A DNA stretch of 6,449 bases from Solirubrobacterales bacterium (GTDB lineage Bacteria > Actinomycetota > Thermoleophilia > Solirubrobacterales > Solirubrobacteraceae), in contig JAFMRN010000140.1 of NCBI GenBank assembly GCA_017354065.1, forward strand, positions 1 through 6,449, given 5' to 3'. Shown piece by piece: positions 5,018 to 6,449 of this stretch (its first letter is position 1; every line of letters starts with the position of its first letter). The translations under genes and the position numbers were made by a program. Under the pieces are notes generated by a model that ran no database searches, was not told where the DNA came from, and saw nothing but the letters and a program-made list of their open reading frames with translations.

Positions 5018-5024
5018 TGAGTTG

Positions 5025-5570
5025 ATGCGCCGCTTTGGAGTACCCGCCGCCGTGGTCGCCGTCGCGATCGGCTTGCTGGCGGTTCTCGCCTTCGGAATTT
5101 CCCAGGGCGGGACCAACAACTCAATCGCCTACTCAGTGCAGTCCAAGCACTACCGCCTGGCGCCCGGCTACGACACGAAGCTGCCTTTCGTGCAGGGCGG
5201 AACCGGGAACCAGAGCCTCGCGGCGTTCCGCGGCAAGGTGGTGCTCGTGAACTTCTTCGCGCACTGGTGTGACCCGTGCAAGGCCGAGGCTCCGGAGCTG
5301 AAGCGCGCCCAGAAGCTGCTCGCCGCGCACGGCGGCACCGTACTCGGCGTGACCTTCCAGGACGCGCCCTCCGACGCCGAGCGCTACCTGCACCAGTATC
5401 ACCTCAGCTACCCGGTGCTCCAGGACAGCGGCGGGAACCTGGCAAGCGCCTTCAGCGTGACCGGCGCGCCCGACACGTACGTGCTCGACCGCCAGGGCAA
5501 GATCGTGGCCGCCACCCAGTACCAGATCACCAGCGGCTGGCTGAATAAGACGCTCCCGAGGTTGCTGTGA
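5025..5570 (+). CDS. ccmG: Membrane-anchored thioredoxin-like protein (CcmG/TlpA/ResA type)
   Basis: This 181-residue thiol-disulfide oxidoreductase is predicted to face outward and reduce apocytochrome c or CcmH disulfides. Residues 7-25 (VPAAVVAVAIGLLAVLAFG) form an uncleaved signal anchor behind MRRF. The thioredoxin/redoxin domain spans about 50-181, with active site W81-C82-D-P-C85 after VLVNFFAH, the usual TlpA form. The cis-proline loop is TGAPDTYVLD, Pro149, close to the GAPETF motif of CcmG/DsbE, and the GVTFQD strand and DAERYLHQYHLSYPVLQD segment match the redoxin core. I chose ATG 5025 because it begins directly before the anchor; the longer open frame upstream is antisense to map. 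GAGG at 5007-5010 is 14 nt away, too far for a strong Shine-Dalgarno. The GTGA overlap with ccmH supports the Ccm role. A general ResA-like reductant is the alternative. Confidence 0.88.
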   Translation: MRRFGVPAAVVAVAIGLLAVLAFGISQGGTNNSIAYSVQSKHYRLAPGYDTKLPFVQGGTGNQSLAAFRGKVVLVNFFAHWCDPCKAEAPELKRAQKLLAAHGGTVLGVTFQDAPSDAERYLHQYHLSYPVLQDSGGNLASAFSVTGAPDTYVLDRQGKIVAATQYQITSGWLNKTLPRLL

Positions 5571-6016
5571 GACGGCTGACAGCAACGCTCCTGGCCGCAG
5601 CTGTATTCACGATCAGCTGCGGCGCCATCAGCGCCCAAGCGGCGGTTTCGAGCTCGCAGCTGCTGTCGCTTGAGGGGCAGTTCATGTGCGTCTCCTGCCA
5701 CCAGCCGCTGAATCAGGTCTACTCGCCGGAGGCCCAGGCTGAGAAGGGCACGCTCCAGCAGCTCGCGGACAAGGGCCTGCCGCTCAGCCAGATCAAGTCC
5801 CAGATGGCTTCCGATTACGGGCCCGGCGTGCTGACCAAGCCCGGCAACCCGTGGATCTACATCGTTCCGATCGTGGTCGCGCTGCTGGCGCTCGGCTTGA
5901 TCGCATACACGATCCCGCGCTGGCGCCAGCGTTCGACACCGGCAGCGGAACGGCCGCCACAGCCGGACCAGGGCGACCAGGAGCGGTTGAACCGAGAACT
6001 GGACGCGTTCAGATAA
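5567..6016 (+). CDS. ccmH: CcmH-like cytochrome c biogenesis thiol protein
   Basis: This 149-residue membrane protein of the CcmH/CycL/NrfF family takes part in apocytochrome c thiol handling in System I maturation. A Sec signal occupies residues 1-25, with likely cleavage after AQA. The outward domain contains GQFMC41VSC44HQPL, then a three-helix stretch (TLQQLADKGLPLSQIKSQM, DYGPGVL) typical of the family. One transmembrane helix follows (about 96-116, PWIYIVPIVVALLALGLIAY), then a short cytosolic tail ending RELDAFR, also family-like. The start is GTG 5567, whose TG is shared with the TGA stop of ccmG, so translation is coupled. Unusually, the CxxC is followed by His, giving CXXCH. The partners CcmF, CcmE and CcmABC are not in the window. 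Transcription should end at the hairpin at 6016-6063, facing argS. Confidence 0.88.
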   Translation: MRRLTATLLAAAVFTISCGAISAQAAVSSSQLLSLEGQFMCVSCHQPLNQVYSPEAQAEKGTLQQLADKGLPLSQIKSQMASDYGPGVLTKPGNPWIYIVPIVVALLALGLIAYTIPRWRQRSTPAAERPPQPDQGDQERLNRELDAFR

Positions 6017-6063
6017 GGGTGGAGAGGCCCGCCTCCGCGGCCACGTGGCCGCTCCGGCACCCT
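6016..6063. terminator. Bidirectional hairpin between convergent ccmH and argS
   Basis: GCGGCCACGTGGCCGC (6037-6052) is a perfect 16-bp palindrome. An outer arm pairs AGGGTG (6016-6021) with CACCCT (6058-6063). No T-tract follows on either strand. The 51-bp gap between the two stop codons is almost wholly this structure. Confidence 0.65.
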
Positions 6064-6067
6064 CCTG

Positions 6068-6449
6068 CTACATGTGCTCCGGCGCGCTGACACCGAGCAG
6101 CCCGAGCACCAGCGCCAGCACGTCGCGCGTCGCCGCCGAGATCGCGATCCGGAAGGACTCAGAGCCAACCGGTTCGGCGCCGACGACCTTGCAGTCGCGA
6201 TAGAAGGCGCTGAACTGCTGGGCCAGCTCCAGCGCGTAGTTGGCGATCCGGTGCGGTGCGCGGCGCTCGGCCGCCTCAGAGATCTCGCCGGGCAGGGCGA
6301 GCAGCTTCATCGCCAGATCGCGCTCGGCGGCCTGCAGATCCTCACCGGTCCAGGTCGCATCGACACCAAGCGCGGACGAGACGCGCTCGGAACCGAGCTT
6401 CGCCAGGATCGCGCAGATCCGCGCGTGCGCGTACTGGATGTAGTAGACC
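6068..6449 (-). CDS. argS: Arginyl-tRNA synthetase, C-terminal part (gene continues past the window)
   Basis: The minus-strand frame is open from the window edge to TAG at 6070-6068 and gives 126 residues. The first residues, VYYIQYAHARICAIL, match the conserved class I ArgS segment at the start of the anticodon-binding (DALR) domain. The rest is that helical domain: LALPGEISEAAERRAPHRIANYALELAQQFSAFY, then RDCKV, and the ending LLGVSAPEHM. These are characteristic of ArgS C-termini, where the last Met is part of the tRNA-contacting end. The enzyme charges tRNA-Arg with arginine using ATP. The catalytic HIGH region lies outside the window. The internal ATG at 6310 is not the true start, because the conserved domain extends upstream of it. 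It converges on ccmH. Confidence 0.95.
   Translation of the reverse strand, partial: VYYIQYAHARICAILAKLGSERVSSALGVDATWTGEDLQAAERDLAMKLLALPGEISEAAERRAPHRIANYALELAQQFSAFYRDCKVVGAEPVGSESFRIAISAATRDVLALVLGLLGVSAPEHM

Noticed and set aside
4479..5024. Long N-terminal extension of the thioredoxin reading frame, giving 363 residues in total
   Set aside because: This part runs antisense through map, which has all its metal ligands. The extension is low in hydrophobic structure and the true protein begins with a signal anchor at 5025.

Overview
The window is GC-rich, densely packed bacterial chromosome. It most likely comes from a high-GC actinobacterium, plausibly of the Thermoleophilia/Solirubrobacterales kind. 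The grounds are strong GC bias at third codon positions, a tRNA without encoded CCA, several starts with no Shine-Dalgarno but a TAnnnT box 6-8 nt upstream (leaderless style), and a short cytochrome c maturation pair (CcmG/CcmH-like). The lineage is an inference from sequence style, not from any search.

Layout. 1-144 (+): the last 47 codons of an upstream gene ending in a CxxC-x10-CxxC zinc ribbon. 156-1760 (+): a GMC/cholesterol-oxidase-like flavoprotein with an internal CxxCxxCxxxC motif. 1751-2191 (-): a SoxR-type [2Fe-2S] MerR regulator, overlapping the GMC gene tail to tail by 10 bp. 2191-2255: a divergent regulatory gap holding a near-consensus SoxR box inside a 19-bp-spaced promoter. 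2255-2611 (+): a small DUF5519/'luciferase domain' protein driven by that promoter. 2623-2650: a GC stem-loop shared with the converging aquaporin gene. 2677-3501 (-): an AqpZ-like water channel. 3657-4037 (+): a small lipoprotein of unknown function. 4038-4158: an unusually dyad-rich spacer. 4159-4231 (-): tRNA-Gly(CCC). 4245-5000 (-): type I methionine aminopeptidase. 5025-5570 and 5567-6016 (+): a coupled pair of membrane-anchored thioredoxin (CcmG/TlpA-like) and CcmH-like protein. 6016-6063: a terminator hairpin. 6068-6449 (-): the C-terminal part of arginyl-tRNA synthetase.

How they fit together. The clearest unit is soxR plus the DUF5519 gene. The promoter between them reproduces the architecture of the E. 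coli soxS promoter, including the offset position of the dyad, but the target is a DUF5519 protein rather than SoxS, and its mRNA should start at or next to the ATG. The second unit is ccmG-ccmH, joined by a GTGA stop/start overlap, which should work outside the membrane on apocytochrome c thiols. Its CcmH has CVSCH, a formal CXXCH haem-attachment motif, in place of the usual CxxCQ. The map, tRNA-Gly and argS genes are housekeeping translation genes. No mobile element, CRISPR array or phage gene was seen.
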